This document shows, piece after piece, positions 1 to 9,138 of a stretch of 64,000 bases of DNA; position 1 is the stretch's first letter, and each line of letters opens with the position of its first letter. This stretch comes from Dickeya aquatica (GTDB lineage Bacteria > Pseudomonadota > Gammaproteobacteria > Enterobacterales > Enterobacteriaceae): positions 1,302,001-1,366,000 of the forward strand of contig NZ_LT615367.1 in assembly GCF_900095885.1 (NCBI RefSeq), read 5' to 3'. Under the pieces are notes generated by a model. That model was given only the letters and a program-made list of their open reading frames with translations. It made no database searches and had not been told where the DNA came from. The position numbers and the translations under genes were made by a program.

Positions 1-724
1 TACGCAACCCGGTCAGGATAAGCAGCCGTGCGGCCAACACCACCAGCGTGCTACCAGAGTAGCCGGATAGCGCCGTAAAGAAATCCGGTAGCTCTTTAGC
101 GATTAGGAAAGGGTGATGTTTCGATTCATGCCCTTGCATAGCGCTTATCAGGTCTGGCGCAGGGTTATACGATGCTCGCCCGGTGACAATGGCATAACGG
201 AAAACCTCAGAGCAGCGCATCCGCACCTTTCTGGCTTGCTCAGTAGCGCCGCGATTTTCTATTTTTTTGAGTATTTCCAATAGCTCCAGCGGTTTAATTT
301 CTGCGATCGGGCGATCCCCCAGGCGAGGGAAAACATTATTAGTGAGTAGCACCATATTTTCATTGGCATACCCGGCCGACCACTTTTTGGCTTTGCTGGC
401 GAGCCATTCCAGCGCGATGTCCTTAAAACTATTTTTTACTTGAGCCTTGCGGGCGTCTTTTTCATCCTTTTTATTCTCGGATGGATCAGCGCCAGCAGCG
501 AGAGCCTTTTTCGCCTTATCACGCAGCGTTCTGGCATCGGCAAGCGAGACATCAGGATATACCCCCAGTGCCAGGAGCTTTTCTTTACCCGCAATCCGAT
601 ACTTTAGACGCCAATAACGTGCGCCGTTGGTGTTGACGAGCAGGTATAAGCCGCCGCCGTCTGCCAATTTATACGGCTTATCTTTAGGTTTGGCGGTATC
701 AACCTGCCGTGCATTTAGTTTCAT
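1..724 (-). CDS. P4-type tyrosine recombinase (integrase), N-terminal part, cut by window edge
   Basis: The gene starts at the ATG complementary to 722-724 and runs leftwards out of the window; 241 codons are visible. The N-terminus (MKLNARQVDTAKPKDKPYKL, then DGGGLYLLV) is the arm-binding domain (DUF4102) typical of P4-family integrases. A SAM-like core-binding domain follows, and the last visible residues, LTGLR, end at what should be the first catalytic arginine of the tyrosine-recombinase fold. The enzyme would integrate and excise a mobile island at the neighbouring tRNA-Arg gene. No good Shine-Dalgarno precedes the start, which sits inside an inverted repeat (see 723-767). Whether the C-terminal half is intact cannot be seen. 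Confidence 0.93.
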   Translation of the reverse strand, partial: MKLNARQVDTAKPKDKPYKLADGGGLYLLVNTNGARYWRLKYRIAGKEKLLALGVYPDVSLADARTLRDKAKKALAAGADPSENKKDEKDARKAQVKNSFKDIALEWLASKAKKWSAGYANENMVLLTNNVFPRLGDRPIAEIKPLELLEILKKIENRGATEQARKVRMRCSEVFRYAIVTGRASYNPAPDLISAMQGHESKHHPFLIAKELPDFFTALSGYSGSTLVVLAARLLILTGLR

Positions 725-780
725 TTGGGGGTATCAGTTTTAGACCGAACACGGAATACCCCCAAATGTACCCCTGAAAT
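723..780. repeat. Inverted and tandem repeats over the integrase start
   Basis: ATTTGGGGGTAT (723-734) and ATACCCCCAAAT (756-767) are a perfect 12-bp inverted pair, and the first arm overlaps the integrase start codon. TACCCCCAAATG (757-768) is followed directly by the similar TACCCCTGAAAT (769-780). In related elements such repeats serve as integrase arm-type sites and autorepression operators; that role is inferred. In the mRNA the pair would fold the start codon into a hairpin. Confidence 0.6.
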
Positions 781-802
781 ATGTTGATTGCAATAGATTG
801 TA

Positions 803-884
803 GTGGACGTTGAGAGAGTGAGATTTATCGTGAAGCCTTGGTATTGCTGAGGTTTGTTGACTTGAGTAGACGCTGAGAGAAGTG
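803..884. repeat. Pair of imperfect direct repeats between integrase and tRNA
   Basis: GTGGACGTTGAGAGAGTG (803-820) and GTAGACGCTGAGAGAAGTG (866-884) share TRGACGYTGAGAGA in the same orientation, about 63 bp apart, within the presumed attachment region. They may be binding sites for the integrase or an excision factor. That is inference from position. Confidence 0.45.
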
Positions 885-888
885 TGAT

Positions 889-963
889 TGGCGCCCCCAG
901 CAGGAATCGAACCTGCAACTAGCCCTTAGGAGGGGCTCGTTATATCCATTTAACTATGGGGAC
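889..963 (-). tRNA. argW: tRNA-Arg, anticodon CCU
   Basis: The complementary strand folds as a 75-nt tRNA. The 7-bp acceptor stem is GTCCCCA/TGGGGGC with one U-G pair, followed by discriminator G and an encoded CCA. The D arm begins TAGTTAAATGG, the anticodon arm is GAGCCCCTCCTAAGGGCT with CCT, and the T arm is GCAGG TTCGATT CCTGC. It closely resembles E. coli argW, which also lies near mlaA/fadL and is a known prophage insertion site. The 3' end points toward the integrase, so it is the likely attachment site. Confidence 0.97.
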
Positions 964-975
964 AGCGCGCCGGGG

Positions 976-981
976 ATTATA
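976..981 (-). promoter_or_regulatory. -10 element of the tRNA-Arg promoter
   Basis: On the minus strand a TATAAT hexamer lies 12 bp upstream of the tRNA 5' end. It is followed by a GC-rich discriminator (CCCCGGCGCGCT), as at stable-RNA promoters under stringent control. No convincing -35 hexamer is visible. Confidence 0.6.
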
Positions 982-1149
982 CCTGATTTAGCCGCTGCTA
1001 TAAGCACTGACTGGTGCGTTTGCTCAATCTAACACCAGTTAGTCTTGAAATCGTTGTATCAGCCCGCTGTGCCGGGTGAGATATCGCCGGATTCGTCAGT
1101 GATGATAGCTAAATATGGCGCACAATTGGTACTGGCGTTCTGCTGTGAA

Positions 1150-1177
1150 TTGTCGCAGGATCCGCATCCGGTATAAT
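1150..1177 (+). promoter_or_regulatory. Probable sigma-70 promoter of mlaA
   Basis: TTGTCG (1150-1155), a 16-bp spacer and TATAAT (1172-1177) lie about 110 bp before the mlaA start. The rest of 964-1285 shows no gene apart from the tRNA promoter on the other strand. Confidence 0.55.
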
Positions 1178-1285
1178 CATGCCGATGTATTAAAATGATA
1201 GCATGTGGTGGTGTTCGTTGGCGGCCGAGCGGCAGTCTGCGCAGACTGCATGAGACTGCATGAAAGTTCAGCAGGGAGAGAGGTT

Positions 1286-2047
1286 ATGAATGTTCGTCTG
1301 GGTAGTATTGCTCTGGTGAGTGTACTGCTTGTCGGTTGCGCCAGTTCAAAAACTTCACCACCGGCGCAACGGTCAGATCCGCTGGAAGGGTTCAACCGCA
1401 CCATGTTCAGCGTTAACTACAACGTGCTGGACCCTTACGTGGTACGCCCGGCAGCGGTAGTCTGGCGTGACTACATGCCACAGCCGGCGCGTAATGGCTT
1501 GACCAATTTTTTTGTCAACCTGTCTGAGCCTGCCACTATGGTGAATTACTTTGCTGAGGGGAAACCCTATCAGGCGATGATCCATTTCAACCGGTTTTTC
1601 CTTAACACCGTGTTAGGGATGGGCGGTCTGATAGATGTTGCCACCATGGCCAATCCTAAGCTTGCGAAGGAAGATCCGCATCGCTTTGGCAGCACACTCG
1701 GTCACTATGGCATGGGGTATGGGCCTTATCTGGTGTTGCCTGCCTATGGGAGTGCCACGCTGCGTGAAGATGGGGGGGGATGGGTTGATACACTCTATCC
1801 GCCGCTAAGTTACCTGACTTTCTGGATGACAGCAGGCAAGTGGATGGTGGAAGGGCTGGAAACCCGCTCGCGTTTGCTGGACTCAGATAGCCTGTTGCGT
1901 AACTCCTCAGATCCTTATCTGATGGTGCGTGATGCTTACTTCCAGCGTCACGATTTTCTCGCTAACGATGCCAGGTCCACTGCGGTGAAAAACCCGAATG
2001 CCAAGGCGATTGAAAGCAGCCTGGATGAGATTGACGCCGGTAAATAA
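1286..2047 (+). CDS. mlaA: Phospholipid-binding lipoprotein MlaA (VacJ)
   Basis: This outer-membrane lipoprotein of the Mla pathway removes mislocalised phospholipids from the outer leaflet and passes them to periplasmic MlaC. It is 253 aa. The ATG at 1286 follows a purine-rich ribosome site (GGGAGAGAGG). The signal peptide ends in the lipobox LVGC with the lipidated Cys at residue 18. The conserved start DPLEGFNRTMF and the motif VNLSEPATMVNYF identify the family. An in-frame ATG at 1205 would destroy the lipoprotein signal and is rejected. It is monocistronic, with a terminator at 2177-2203, and convergent with fadL as in E. coli. Confidence 0.97.
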   Translation: MNVRLGSIALVSVLLVGCASSKTSPPAQRSDPLEGFNRTMFSVNYNVLDPYVVRPAAVVWRDYMPQPARNGLTNFFVNLSEPATMVNYFAEGKPYQAMIHFNRFFLNTVLGMGGLIDVATMANPKLAKEDPHRFGSTLGHYGMGYGPYLVLPAYGSATLREDGGGWVDTLYPPLSYLTFWMTAGKWMVEGLETRSRLLDSDSLLRNSSDPYLMVRDAYFQRHDFLANDARSTAVKNPNAKAIESSLDEIDAGK

Positions 2048-2176
2048 GGAAGGGTGATGCGGTCAGGGCGTTTTCCGACGCCCGTGTTGTGTCTCTCTTG
2101 TCCCGCGGTGTGTTTTAGACGCTTACACGCTATTACCGTGGGATACGCTGGAACTGAATCGCTGCACTCAATAAAG

Positions 2177-2203
2177 AAGGGCTGCATTATGGCAGCCCTT
2201 TTT
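2177..2203. terminator. Bidirectional terminator between mlaA and fadL
   Basis: AAGGGCTGC (2177-2185) pairs with GCAGCCCTT (2192-2200) across a 6-nt loop, with T-rich tails in both directions. It can end both convergent transcripts. Confidence 0.85.
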
Positions 2204-2230
2204 GCACTATCCGTTCACTGTCCGTTCGGT

Positions 2231-3496
2231 TTAGAAACGGTAGTTGACGTTCACACCATACAGCCATGCCTGACCTTTTGAGGTGAAGCTATAGCTTGGT
2301 ACATTGGCGGCGACACCGGCTTCATGGATAGTGACTTTTTGCCCATGCATATAAGAGACACCCACATCGACAGAGGCATCCTTGTTAAAGGCATAGGTGG
2401 TACCGGCACTCAGCCATAACCGGTCCTGATCGGGAATCGAAATGGTGCGTTTGTCAGCGGGGACCGGGCTGTCGTCAAAGGCGATACCGGTGCGGAACGT
2501 CCAGTTATCGTCATAGTAATAGGTGGTGCCCAGTGCGATGCGGTAAGCATCGCGGAAATGCTCATCTTTTTGGAATAACTGCTGGCCGTTGCTGCCGGTG
2601 GCCCGCAGCTCCTGAAACGCGCTCCAGCCGGTATAGGCAAGGCTGTAGTGCACCGCCCATTTAGGCGCGACACGGTGATAAGCCGATAACTCCCACATTT
2701 CCGGCAGGTTCAGCGTCAGGTCACCGGGGACGGTGACGCCGCTGGTGCCGCGCGGTACGGCCATGGCGCTGCGAAAAGAACCTTTGAAATCAATATCGAC
2801 CCTGGAGCGATAGCTCAGGCCAAAACGGTTGTTTTTATCCAGCTCATACAAAATACCGGCGTTCCAGCCATAACCCCACTCTTTGCCGTCCAAATGGGTA
2901 ATTTCAGCGCTGCGGCTTACGTTCAGTGCCGGAGCTAATTCCCCTGCGGTACGCACAATTTTGGCATCAGCGTAGACGGCATTCACACCCAGCCCAACGC
3001 TAAACTGCTCATTGAGCCGATAAGCGGCGCTCAGGTTCAGGTTGGAGGTTTTCAGGTCTGTTTTGCCGCCGATAGAACCGGCGCTGAAGTTATCGCTAAA
3101 CTCGGTTGCCAGGCCAAAGTTGGTGGTGGCCGATGCACCCACGGCCCAACGCTCATTGAGCGGCATGATGAAATGCAGGTTCGGCACCCAGGCATGTGGC
3201 GCGATATTATCGGCACTGGCATCATTGCCGCTGGAACTGGCACCGTGCAGGTTAATACCGGGATTGATATATGTAACACCGCCAGAGAACACCGGGCGAT
3301 CGAACAGGGTCATGGTGGCCGGGTTACGGCTACCGGACGTGGCGTTATCGGCGATGGCACTTTCACCAGAGAAAGCGCGCCCCAGGCCGGATGAGGAAAA
3401 CTCATTCAACTGGAAACCCGCAGCGTTCACATTTGATGCCATCAGCGCCAGCGCCACAGCAAGTGATGTTTTCTTTAACAGGACTTTCTGGCTCAT
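2231..3496 (-). CDS. fadL: Long-chain fatty acid outer-membrane transporter FadL
   Basis: This 14-strand beta-barrel carries long-chain fatty acids across the outer membrane for beta-oxidation. It is 421 aa. The signal peptide [10 protein letters not shown]...SNVNA is followed by the hallmark mature N-terminus [19 protein letters not shown], which forms the hatch. The last residue is Phe (VNVNYRF), the usual barrel-insertion signal. The ATG at 3496 has GAGG at good spacing; a TTG two codons earlier is less likely. A FadR operator lies 80-96 bp upstream, so repression in the absence of fatty acids is expected. Confidence 0.97.
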   Translation of the reverse strand: MSQKVLLKKTSLAVALALMASNVNAAGFQLNEFSSSGLGRAFSGESAIADNATSGSRNPATMTLFDRPVFSGGVTYINPGINLHGASSSGNDASADNIAPHAWVPNLHFIMPLNERWAVGASATTNFGLATEFSDNFSAGSIGGKTDLKTSNLNLSAAYRLNEQFSVGLGVNAVYADAKIVRTAGELAPALNVSRSAEITHLDGKEWGYGWNAGILYELDKNNRFGLSYRSRVDIDFKGSFRSAMAVPRGTSGVTVPGDLTLNLPEMWELSAYHRVAPKWAVHYSLAYTGWSAFQELRATGSNGQQLFQKDEHFRDAYRIALGTTYYYDDNWTFRTGIAFDDSPVPADKRTISIPDQDRLWLSAGTTYAFNKDASVDVGVSYMHGQKVTIHEAGVAANVPSYSFTSKGQAWLYGVNVNYRF

Positions 3497-3575
3497 GACC
3501 AAGACCTCACTGAACGTTTGTGTTTTTGTTAAGCGTGTAACAAGGGACGCGCATTGTAGGGGGGGTTAGGGGGCT

Positions 3576-3592
3576 GACAAATCAGACCAGTT
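3576..3592 (-). promoter_or_regulatory. FadR operator upstream of fadL
   Basis: On the minus strand the site reads AACTGGTCTGATTTGTC. It matches the FadR consensus AACTGGTCNGACNTGTT at all but two positions. It sits in the 379-bp gap between fadL and yfcZ, which otherwise holds AT-rich promoter DNA. FadR bound here would repress fadL and release on binding long-chain acyl-CoA. Confidence 0.75.
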
Positions 3593-3875
3593 TCAAAAAG
3601 TATAAAAGTAAAACAAGAAAATGTTTCCGTCTGGTTTTCGCAATGTTGCGTAAATGATTCAAAAATTAGATCTGGTTAACAAATATCGTGATTTACATCG
3701 TTCGCATTAGCTTATTTTATTGAAAATAAACATTAAAATGTGACTCTTGTCACGCGAAAACCCTTAAATCAGTAAGTGCTAGTGAGCGATGGCCGGGAGA
3801 GGTAAAATGTGTGAAGAACAAAATAGATGGTGTACTTCTTAGCGGGAGTCGCTGTCGTTGCAGAGGAGTTTTGCC

Positions 3876-4172
3876 ATGACAAACGCGATAAACAAATGTA
3901 GCGCAGAAGAAACCGCAGCCTGTTGCTGTGTGGATGTGGGAACGGTGATGGACAATACCGATTGTACGGCATCTTACCGTCACGTATTTAGCGACAGTGA
4001 CAGTGCCGCACACATGCAGGCGCAATTGACGCAAAAAGCCCGTGCGGTGGAGTCTGAACCCTGTGAGATAAGTGCCCGTCTTACCGATGTTGACGGTGGC
4101 ATTCAACTTGATATGGATTTTACCTTTAGTTGCCAGGCTGAAACCCTGATTTTCCAGTTGGGACTGCGCTAG
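3876..4172 (+). CDS. yfcZ: YfcZ/YiiS family protein
   Basis: This small cytoplasmic protein of 98 aa has no established function. The Cys-rich start (KCSAEETAACCCVDVG) and the end DFTFSCQAETLIFQLGLR match E. coli YfcZ, which also lies between fadL and fadI. The start at 3876 is set by GAGGAG at 3863-3868. The dense N-terminal cysteines suggest metal or redox chemistry, but this is not shown. Confidence 0.9.
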   Translation: MTNAINKCSAEETAACCCVDVGTVMDNTDCTASYRHVFSDSDSAAHMQAQLTQKARAVESEPCEISARLTDVDGGIQLDMDFTFSCQAETLIFQLGLR

Positions 4173-4204
4173 TTACCTCGTAGCGCTCCTGTCATTTTGT
4201 CTTT

Positions 4205-4229
4205 GCGGCTGAGGTGCCTTGTCAGCCGC
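4205..4229 (+). terminator. Hairpin after yfcZ
   Basis: GCGGCTGA (4205-4212) pairs perfectly with TCAGCCGC (4222-4229). No run of T follows directly, so it may be a weak terminator or a 3'-end stabiliser. Confidence 0.4.
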
Positions 4230-4377
4230 ATCATGCCTCAGCTTTCTGTTGGCGCACACGCTCAGTGTGGCGCAGCTCGCTATTCCCGCTTCTGTTGTTT
4301 GCATAATGTAATTTCGGGGTTAACAATAAGTTCAAATCTGTTCGCTGGCTGAACACAACGGAAAACGAGATGAACTT

Positions 4378-5697
4378 ATGGTAAGGCAAAATGCCATGCC
4401 GCTGTTGACCCGGCGCGGCGAGCGCGTTGCGATTGTCTCGGGGCTGCGCACCCCGTTTGTCCGTCAGGCAACGGCCTTTCACGGCGTACCGGCATTAGAG
4501 CTTGGCAAGCTGGTGGTCAATGAACTGCTTACCCGAAGCAGCATAGCATCAGAGCAGGTTGAGCAACTGGTATTCGGTCAGGTGATTCAAATGCCGGAAG
4601 CACCGAATATCGCCCGCGAAATTGTACTCGCCAGCAACATGAGTGTGCACACCGATGCCTACAGTGTGTCGCGCGCTTGTGCCACCAGTTTTCAGGCGGT
4701 TGCCAATGTGGCGCAAAGTATCCTGACCGGAGCCATCCACACGGGAATAGCCGGTGGCGCGGATTCCGCTTCCGTGCTGCCTGTCGGGGTGAGCAAAGCG
4801 CTGGCACGCACCTTGCTGGATGTGTCACGGGCGAAAACGCTGCGTGAGCGGCTGCTGCTATTGGCGCGCCTTCGGCCAAAGGATTTACTGCCGGTGGCCC
4901 CGTCTGTTGCCGAATATTCTACCGGGCTTCGCATGGGCGATTGCGCAGAGCAAATGGCCCGGCGCTATGGCATCAGCCGGGAGAGCCAGGATGAATTTGC
5001 CCACCGCTCGCACCAGTTGGTGGCCGCGGCGTGGGATGACGGCGTGCTGCATGATGAGGTCATGACCGCCTGGGTGCCGCCTTATCAGCAGGCCATCAGT
5101 GAAGATAATACCTTCCGTCGTGATAGTGACCCCGCGCTTTATTCGCGCCTGAAACCCGCGTTTGACCGCCGTTATGGCAGTATCACACCGGCTAACAGCT
5201 CCCCTTTAACCGACGGTGCGGCCGCGGTATTGCTGATGAATGAGTCTCGCGCCGCAGAGCTTGGCCTGACGCCCCTTGGTTTTTTGCGCAGTTATGCGTT
5301 CTGCGCCATCGACGTTCATCAGGATATGTTAGCCGGCCCGGCCTATGCGACGCCGCTGGCGCTCGACAGCGCCGGTATCGGGCTGGGCGATCTGGCGTTG
5401 ATTGATATGCACGAAGCCTTTGCGGCCCAGACGCTGGCGAATGTGCAACTGTTTGCCAGCCGCCGCTTTGCACGGGATGTTTTGCAGCGCGACACGCCTC
5501 TCGGTGACATCGATATGCGCCGGTTCAATGTGCGGGGCGGGTCGATAGCTTACGGCCACCCGTTTGCTGCAACAGGGGCACGGATGATCACGCAAACCTT
5601 GCAGGAACTGCGCCGTCGCGGCGGTGGGCTCGGCCTGGTAACGGCGTGTGCCGCAGGCGGATTAGGCGCAGCGATGGTACTGGAGAGCCAGCCATGA
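4378..5697 (+). CDS. fadI: 3-ketoacyl-CoA thiolase FadI
   Basis: This is the thiolase of the FadIJ beta-oxidation complex, used mainly in anaerobic fatty-acid degradation. It cleaves 3-ketoacyl-CoA with CoA to acetyl-CoA and a shortened acyl-CoA. It is 439 aa. The nucleophile Cys101 lies in SRACATSFQ, the base His394 in [16 protein letters not shown] and the second catalytic Cys424 in VTACAAGG. It is translationally coupled to fadJ through a 4-bp ATGA overlap. The start is the first in-frame ATG; the ribosome site is weak and the N-terminus is about three residues longer than in E. coli. Confidence 0.97.
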   Translation: MVRQNAMPLLTRRGERVAIVSGLRTPFVRQATAFHGVPALELGKLVVNELLTRSSIASEQVEQLVFGQVIQMPEAPNIAREIVLASNMSVHTDAYSVSRACATSFQAVANVAQSILTGAIHTGIAGGADSASVLPVGVSKALARTLLDVSRAKTLRERLLLLARLRPKDLLPVAPSVAEYSTGLRMGDCAEQMARRYGISRESQDEFAHRSHQLVAAAWDDGVLHDEVMTAWVPPYQQAISEDNTFRRDSDPALYSRLKPAFDRRYGSITPANSSPLTDGAAAVLLMNESRAAELGLTPLGFLRSYAFCAIDVHQDMLAGPAYATPLALDSAGIGLGDLALIDMHEAFAAQTLANVQLFASRRFARDVLQRDTPLGDIDMRRFNVRGGSIAYGHPFAATGARMITQTLQELRRRGGGLGLVTACAAGGLGAAMVLESQP

Positions 5698-7904
5698 AAG
5701 AAGACGATACCTTAAGTCATGTTCAGGATGGTGCCGAAAACCACCCAACGCAGGCATTCACATTGACCATGCGCCCGGACAATATCGCCGTCATCACGAT
5801 AGATGTGCCGGGTGAAAAAGTGAACACCTTAAAAGCCGAATTTGCCGCACAGATGAGGGCCATTCTGGCACAGATCCAGTCTCATCAAGGAGTGCAAGGG
5901 GCGATTATCCTCTCGGGTAAACCGGCTTCTTTTATTGCCGGAGCTGATATCAGTATGCTGGCTGCGTGCGAAGATGCCCGTGCAGCAGAACAATTGGCAC
6001 GAACCGGGCAGCAGGTGCTGGCGGCGCTGGCGGCTATGCCCTTTGCGGTGGTGGCAGCGATTCATGGTAACTGTCTCGGTGGCGGGCTTGAGCTGGCACT
6101 GGCCTGTGATTATCGCGTGTGCAGCGAGGATGACGTCACCCGTCTTGGCTTGCCTGAAGTGCAACTGGGCCTGTTACCGGGAGCCGGAGGAACACAGCGT
6201 CTGGCGCGCCTGATTGGCGTAGACCGTGCGCTGGAGCTGATTCTGAGTGGTCGTCAATTACGTCCGGCACAGGCGCGTCGGCTTGGTGTGGTCGATGAGG
6301 TGGTGCCGGCTGACGTGTTAATCGCGGCGGCAGTTCGCAGGGTTAATCTGGGGAAGCGGCCCATCCAGCCCCCCGTCTGGCGGCAGCGTTTATTGATGTT
6401 GCCGTACCTGCGCCCCCTGTTTTTCCGGCGGGTTGAGCGCATCGCGCAGGCCAAGGCGCAGGGCCACTATCCGGCGATTGAACGGATCCTGACGGCGGTG
6501 CGCACCGGTCTGGAGCACGGGGAGGCGGCGGGTTATCAGGCTGAAGCGACGGCCTTCGGGCAACTGGTGATGTCGCCGGAGTCTCGTGCCTTACGACGGC
6601 TGTTTTTTATTAATAATCGACTGAAAAAAGCACATGACGATGCTATCAGCCCCGAGCCATTAAGGCTGATTGGGATTGTGGGCGGCGGGTTGATGGGGAG
6701 CGGTATAGCTATCGTCACTGCCTTTAAGGCGCAATTGCCTGTGCGGATTAAAGATATCCACCTGCATGGTATCACCCAGGTGCTACGCGATGGCTGGCAG
6801 CACCTGCAACGTCAGGTCGCGCGGCGGCAAATCACCCCCGCACACCAGCGCCGCCAAATGAGTCTTCTTAGCGGCAGTACCGATTACCGGGGCTTTGAGC
6901 AGGCTGATATCGTCATCGAAGCCGTACCGGAGGTGCTGGCGCTGAAGCAGCAGATGGTGCGTGACATTGAGGCTATCACCTCACCCAATACAGTGTTCGC
7001 AACGAATACGTCATCGCTGCCGATTCATCAGATTGCTGCGGCATCGACGCGGCCTGCACAGGTTGTGGGCCTGCATTATTTCAGCCCGGTGGCGAAAATG
7101 CCGCTGGTAGAGGTTATTGTTGCAGCACACACCCGTGAGCAAACCGTTGCCAGCGTGCTGTCTCTGGCAAAAAAACAGGGGAAAACAGCGATTGTCGTGG
7201 CAGATAGCGCCGGTTTTTACGTTAACCGTATTCTGGCTCCGTATCTGAACGAAGCGGCGTACTGTTTGCTGGAAGGCGAGCCGGTTGAATCGATAGACCG
7301 GGTGCTGGTGCGTTTTGGCTTCCCACTCGGGCCGTTTGCCTTGCTCGATGAGGTTGGCATTGATGTGGCAATGAACATTGTCCCGGTACTGGTTGCCGAA
7401 CTGGGGGCGCGCTTTTCTGCGCCACCGGTACTGGCGGCGATGGCCCGGGACAATCGCCACGGCCGTAAGAATAAACGTGGTTTTTACGGCTATACTCCGT
7501 CGCGCTATGCTCGATTACGGCCTGCGTGGCGTCATCGTCCGCGAAAGGCTGACCCGCAAATTTACCCATTGCTTGGCATTACGCCAACAGAGCACCTTGA
7601 CCCGGCTTTGATTGTACAGCGATGCGTGATGATGATGCTCAATGAAGCGGTACATTGCCTGGATGAACAGGTGATACGTCATCCCGGTGACGGGGATATC
7701 GGGGCGGTAATGGGAATCGGTTTTCCGCCATTTCTGGGCGGCCCGTTTCATTATATCAATCAGTTGGGCACAAAGACGGTTGTCGCAACATTACGGGCAT
7801 TACAGGCAAGATACGGCGAGCGTTTTACCCCGGCGCAAGGGTTACTGAGTCGTGCCGAGCAGGGAGCCGTGTTTGATGATGATACCCGCAAGACAGCGCG
7901 CTGA
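5694..7904 (+). CDS. fadJ: Multifunctional fatty acid oxidation complex subunit alpha FadJ
   Basis: This 736-aa protein fuses enoyl-CoA hydratase and 3-hydroxyacyl-CoA dehydrogenase. The N-terminal crotonase domain shows the oxyanion-hole segment [15 protein letters not shown] and the active-site segment [16 protein letters not shown]. The dehydrogenase domain begins near residue 320 with the NAD-binding motif [11 protein letters not shown] and carries the catalytic His in [15 protein letters not shown]. It forms an alpha2-beta2 complex with FadI. The start at 5694 gives the usual length and the ATGA overlap with fadI. An in-frame upstream ATG at 5646 lies within fadI and is rejected. Confidence 0.97.
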   Translation: MKEDDTLSHVQDGAENHPTQAFTLTMRPDNIAVITIDVPGEKVNTLKAEFAAQMRAILAQIQSHQGVQGAIILSGKPASFIAGADISMLAACEDARAAEQLARTGQQVLAALAAMPFAVVAAIHGNCLGGGLELALACDYRVCSEDDVTRLGLPEVQLGLLPGAGGTQRLARLIGVDRALELILSGRQLRPAQARRLGVVDEVVPADVLIAAAVRRVNLGKRPIQPPVWRQRLLMLPYLRPLFFRRVERIAQAKAQGHYPAIERILTAVRTGLEHGEAAGYQAEATAFGQLVMSPESRALRRLFFINNRLKKAHDDAISPEPLRLIGIVGGGLMGSGIAIVTAFKAQLPVRIKDIHLHGITQVLRDGWQHLQRQVARRQITPAHQRRQMSLLSGSTDYRGFEQADIVIEAVPEVLALKQQMVRDIEAITSPNTVFATNTSSLPIHQIAAASTRPAQVVGLHYFSPVAKMPLVEVIVAAHTREQTVASVLSLAKKQGKTAIVVADSAGFYVNRILAPYLNEAAYCLLEGEPVESIDRVLVRFGFPLGPFALLDEVGIDVAMNIVPVLVAELGARFSAPPVLAAMARDNRHGRKNKRGFYGYTPSRYARLRPAWRHRPRKADPQIYPLLGITPTEHLDPALIVQRCVMMMLNEAVHCLDEQVIRHPGDGDIGAVMGIGFPPFLGGPFHYINQLGTKTVVATLRALQARYGERFTPAQGLLSRAEQGAVFDDDTRKTAR

Positions 7905-8555
7905 AAGGCTGGGCGGTAGAACGACAGGTCGGTAATAGAGATATGCCGCCGGGCTTATCTTTTTACAGCAACATCACATCCTTTTGATCGGGCCCAAGTG
8001 CTGTTTCCCTGAATGTTGGGCATAATAACGCGGTAAACTATTTTTATTCGCTGCTTTTCAGCGGTGATTACCCTGATGGATAAGCCTCTTTCACTATAAT
8101 GGGCGTGATATTTTTTTCCATCCTTTCCCGGTGCGAAACGACGAAAGAGTGGAAATGTAGCCGCAAAATAAAATCAGGGCTGTTTTATGCTGTATTGGAA
8201 TTAATGGTGTTGTTTTAACCCATAAAACGATTTTTTATTGGTTTAAACTATGGTTGCTACGGTGCCATCATGGGGTAAACAGCACATTATGATGAGGCTG
8301 TATTGATGTATCCTTGCCTTTCTTAACGGTAATATGCTGAAAAACAGGCGCTGCGGGCTGAAAGAATGTTCTCGTTAGCGTCGTTATACTGATGAGCCGC
8401 CGCCTGTCAGGTTGCGATTCGACAGCATTTGGGGTAAAAACATGCGCTTTGCGCTGGTTAAAACACCATCAGCTGTAGAAATCAATACCTGATATCAGGT
8501 TGTGACTTGCCGCAAAACGGCATTGAGCCGGTTCGGTTAATCTGAAGTTATCCTC
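7905..8555. other. Long non-coding gap between fadJ and sixA
   Basis: I see no convincing ORF here. Elements present are a TATAAT at 8095-8100 without a clear -35, a perfect 14-bp palindrome ACCTGATATCAGGT at 8487-8500, and a hairpin TGCCG-CAAAA-CGGCA at 8508-8522. A terminator-like hairpin follows at 8556-8576. An sRNA or a long regulated leader of sixA is possible but unproven. Confidence 0.5.
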
Positions 8556-8576
8556 AGGGTTTCATTACCCTTTTTT
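8556..8576 (+). terminator. Terminator-like hairpin just upstream of sixA
   Basis: AGGGT (8556-8560), a 6-nt loop and ACCCT (8567-8571) run into TTTTTT, ending 20 bp before the sixA start. It could end a small upstream transcript or attenuate sixA. The stem is only 5 bp, so chance is possible. Confidence 0.45.
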
Positions 8577-8596
8577 CATCAAGATAGCGGTGTAAT

Positions 8597-9079
8597 ATGC
8601 AAGTTTTGATCATGCGCCATGGTGATGCTGTACCTGACGCAGCCAGTGATGCTTTGCGACCTCTGAGTCACCGGGGGGAAGAAGAATCCCGTCTGATGGC
8701 CGCCTGGCTTCACAGTCAGTCGATTACGATTGATAAAGTGCTGGTAAGCCCTTACATGCGGGCGCAACAGACGTTAGCGGTGGTGGCAGAGCAGTTCCCG
8801 TTGCCGCAAAGCGAATGCGTGCCCGAACTGACGCCGGGAGGTGATGCCGGGCAGGTGCGTGATTATTTATATGCACTCGAGCAACAAGGCTTGCATGGGG
8901 TTTTGCTGATTTCCCACCTGCCGCTGGTCGGCTATCTGGTGGCCGAACTCTGCCCTGGAGAAACTGCCCCGATGTTTGCCACTTCTGCCGTTGCCAATAT
9001 TCAATTCGATGGGCAAGCGGGGGCGGGGGAATATTGCTGGCAGGTTAGCCCAACGCAACTGGCTGCCAAACACACCTGA
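8597..9079 (+). CDS. sixA: Phosphohistidine phosphatase SixA
   Basis: This 160-aa histidine phosphatase removes phosphate from the HPt domain of ArcB in the Arc anaerobic phosphorelay, and is also linked to the nitrogen phosphotransferase system. The catalytic RHG motif is at residues 7-9 (His8 nucleophile), Arg55 lies in SPYMRAQQT and the second His107 in ISHLPLVG. Length and order match E. coli SixA. The ribosome site is weak (AGCGGTGTAAT). It is convergent with smrB. Confidence 0.95.
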   Translation: MQVLIMRHGDAVPDAASDALRPLSHRGEEESRLMAAWLHSQSITIDKVLVSPYMRAQQTLAVVAEQFPLPQSECVPELTPGGDAGQVRDYLYALEQQGLHGVLLISHLPLVGYLVAELCPGETAPMFATSAVANIQFDGQAGAGEYCWQVSPTQLAAKHT

Positions 9080-9138
9080 ACCAGCAATACGGCTAAATCA
9101 ATGGCGTGGCTGAGCGGTATGTGGCAGCGTGGCTGCAC

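Noticed and set aside
2054..2281. 75-aa ORF after mlaA
   Set aside because: It runs through the mlaA/fadL terminator and into the fadL 3' end; not coding.
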